Assembly: GCF_003284935.1 (NCBI RefSeq)
Contig: NZ_QMEV01000048.1
Location: forward strand, 1 to 40,318
Length of the DNA stretch: 40,318 nucleotides
From: Mycobacterium colombiense
GTDB taxonomy: Bacteria; Actinomycetota; Actinomycetes; Mycobacteriales; Mycobacteriaceae
Direction: 5' to 3'
In this document: piece by piece, positions 39,014 through 40,318 of the stretch
Layout: every line of letters begins with the position of its first letter
Numbering within the stretch: the first letter of the stretch is position 1
Notes under the pieces: generated by a model
The model's database searches: none
Told to the model about the DNA's origin: nothing
The model's input: the letters and a program-made list of their open reading frames with translations, nothing else
Position numbers and translations under genes: made by a program

Positions 39014-40318
39014 GTGACCACTAGCAAGACTTTCGCCGACCTTGGCGTGCGCACCCACCTGGTCGAAGCGCTCGCCCAGCGCGGCATCACCCATCCATTT
39101 CCGATCCAGGTCGAAACCCTGCCCGACATCCTGGCCGGCCGAGACGTTCTCGGTCGCGGCAAGACCGGCAGCGGCAAGACCCTGGCCTTTTCGATCCCGC
39201 TCGTCAGCCGCCTGCCTAAGGCCAACCGGCGCCCCTCGCGGCCCACGGGCCTAGTGCTGGCCCCCACCCGGGAGTTGGCGACGCAGATCACAGCGACGCT
39301 CGAACCACTGGCCGGTGCCAGCGGCCTGCGGATCACGACGGTTTTCGGCGGCGTTTCGCAAAGCCGCCAGGTGGCCGCGCTGAAGTCCGGCGTCGACATC
39401 GTGGTGGCCTGCCCGGGCCGGCTCGAGGATTTGATGAAGCAGCGCTTGATCAGCCTGGACGCCGTCGAGATCACCGTCATCGACGAGGCCGATCACATGG
39501 CCGATCTCGGCTTCCTGCCCGGCGTCACCCGAATCCTGGCCGCTACACCGAAAGATGGCCAGCGGCTGCTGTTTTCGGCCACCCTGGACAACGGCGTCGA
39601 CAAGCTCGTGCAGCGATTCCTCCGCAACGAGGTGCTGCACTCGGTCGACGAGGCCAACTCGCCGGTATCGGAAATGACGCACCACGTCTTCCACGTCGCC
39701 AATGCCGAGTCCAAAAAAGAGGTGGTGCACCGGCTCGCCTCCGGCAGCGGCCGGCGGATTCTGTTCATGCGTACCAAGCACCAGGCGCGCAAGCTCGCCA
39801 GGCAGCTCACCGAGGCCGGTGTTCCGTCGGTCGATCTGCACGGAAACCTGTCTCAGCCCGCTCGCGAGCGCAACCTGGCGATGTTCGCCTCGGGCGGCGC
39901 CCGGGTGCTGGTGGCGACCGATATCGCCGCGCGCGGCGTGCACGTGGACGAGGTCGAGCTCGTCGTGCACATCGACCCACCCAGCGAGCACAAGTCCTAT
40001 CTGCACCGGTCAGGGCGGACGGCGCGGGCGGGCAGCGCCGGTGACGTCGTCACCGTGGTGCTGCCCGAGCAGCGCCGTGACACCCAGCTGCTGATGCGCA
40101 AGGCCGGCATCACGGTCGCGCCCGTCCAGGTGACCGCCGCATCCGATGCGGTGCAGGCGCTCGTGGGCGAGGTCGCGCCCTATCAGGCCCCCGCGCCCGC
40201 CCGGGTGCCTGCGCGCACGCCCGCGCAGCATCGGCCCAACTCCGCCGGTCCGGGGCGTCGCCGGACCAGCCGGTCGCCGAAGAGCAATCCCACGCCCACC
40301 GAATCCGCGATGTCGCAC
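39014..40318 (+). CDS. DEAD-box ATP-dependent RNA helicase (3' end beyond the window)
   Basis: 435 residues are visible from GTG 39014 (TTSKTFADLGVRTHLVEALA); GAAAGG is 9 bases upstream, better than the in-frame ATG at 38993. Helicase motifs in order: Q motif GITHPFPIQ, motif I GRGKTGSGKT, PTRELA, GG, CPGRLEDL, DEAD (VIDEADHM), SAT (LLFSATL), LFMRTKHQARKLARQL, VATDIAARGVHVDEV and HRSGRTARAG (motif VI). A basic, Pro-rich tail begins near residue 390 and runs off the window. It unwinds RNA duplexes, probably in ribosome assembly or mRNA decay, and is RhlE/DeaD-like. It is not part of the catabolic cluster. Confidence 0.95.
   Translation, partial: MTTSKTFADLGVRTHLVEALAQRGITHPFPIQVETLPDILAGRDVLGRGKTGSGKTLAFSIPLVSRLPKANRRPSRPTGLVLAPTRELATQITATLEPLAGASGLRITTVFGGVSQSRQVAALKSGVDIVVACPGRLEDLMKQRLISLDAVEITVIDEADHMADLGFLPGVTRILAATPKDGQRLLFSATLDNGVDKLVQRFLRNEVLHSVDEANSPVSEMTHHVFHVANAESKKEVVHRLASGSGRRILFMRTKHQARKLARQLTEAGVPSVDLHGNLSQPARERNLAMFASGGARVLVATDIAARGVHVDEVELVVHIDPPSEHKSYLHRSGRTARAGSAGDVVTVVLPEQRRDTQLLMRKAGITVAPVQVTAASDAVQALVGEVAPYQAPAPARVPARTPAQHRPNSAGPGRRRTSRSPKSNPTPTESAMSH

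Noticed and set aside
1..40318. CRISPR arrays, tRNA or rRNA genes, insertion sequences, prophage
   Set aside because: I saw no regularly spaced repeats, no tRNA-like cloverleaf sequence, no transposase and no phage genes.

Overview
The window is high-GC actinobacterial DNA and carries the hallmarks of a slow-growing nontuberculous Mycobacterium. It has PE and PPE genes beside eccB5/eccC5 of the ESX-5 type VII secretion system, cyp143 with its ferredoxin, and malQ, in the reverse-complemented order of the M. tuberculosis Rv1779c-Rv1789 region. Gene names come from remembered family sequences and motifs; no search was run. ESX-5 is known mainly from slow growers, so a species such as those of the M. 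avium complex is plausible, but the species cannot be fixed from sequence alone.

Left part (1-13.4 kb, mostly minus strand): the ESX-5 locus. On the minus strand the order is eccB5 > eccC5 (4-base overlap), then the plus-strand gene cyp143, then fdx > PPE-A > PPE-B > PPE-C > PE > PPE-D (cut by the window edge). The PPE genes are an obvious duplication mosaic. PPE-A and PPE-C share a nearly identical last 375 bp, and PPE-B and PPE-D share a nearly identical 241-bp middle block. The remaining ESX-5 genes (esx pair, eccD5, mycP5, eccE5, eccA5) would lie left of the window.

Middle part (13.8-25.5 kb): malQ (4-alpha-glucanotransferase), followed by a block with an F420-type (LLM) oxidoreductase, a SnoaL-like protein, a membrane cytochrome b/molybdopterin oxidoreductase fusion, a UsfY-like small membrane protein and an SRPBCC protein. 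This block sits between malQ and the counterparts of Rv1780 and Rv1779c (a DUF4407 membrane protein). Next come an AraC regulator paired with a frameshifted SAM-dependent methyltransferase, and a stand-alone ANTAR protein.

Right part (25.5-38.7 kb): a catabolic supercluster. A class III CoA-transferase is divergent from an eight-gene plus-strand operon: mycofactocin-type SDR, 2-oxoacid dehydrogenase E1 alpha and E1 beta, a free lipoyl-domain protein, a crotonase, an acyl-CoA ligase, a Rieske oxygenase and a KstD-like flavin dehydrogenase. A second, related crotonase is convergent with it. Both crotonases lack both canonical hydratase glutamates. Divergent from the second crotonase is a three-gene set that I read as a thiocyanate hydrolase: a natural ScnB-ScnA fusion, a ScnC-like cobalt subunit with the CTLCSC claw, and a small ScnB-like maturation protein. 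The layout suggests oxidation and CoA-dependent breakdown of an unknown organic acid or terpenoid/steroid-like compound, next to release of ammonia and carbonyl sulfide from thiocyanate. The link between the two is inference. The window ends inside a DEAD-box RNA helicase.
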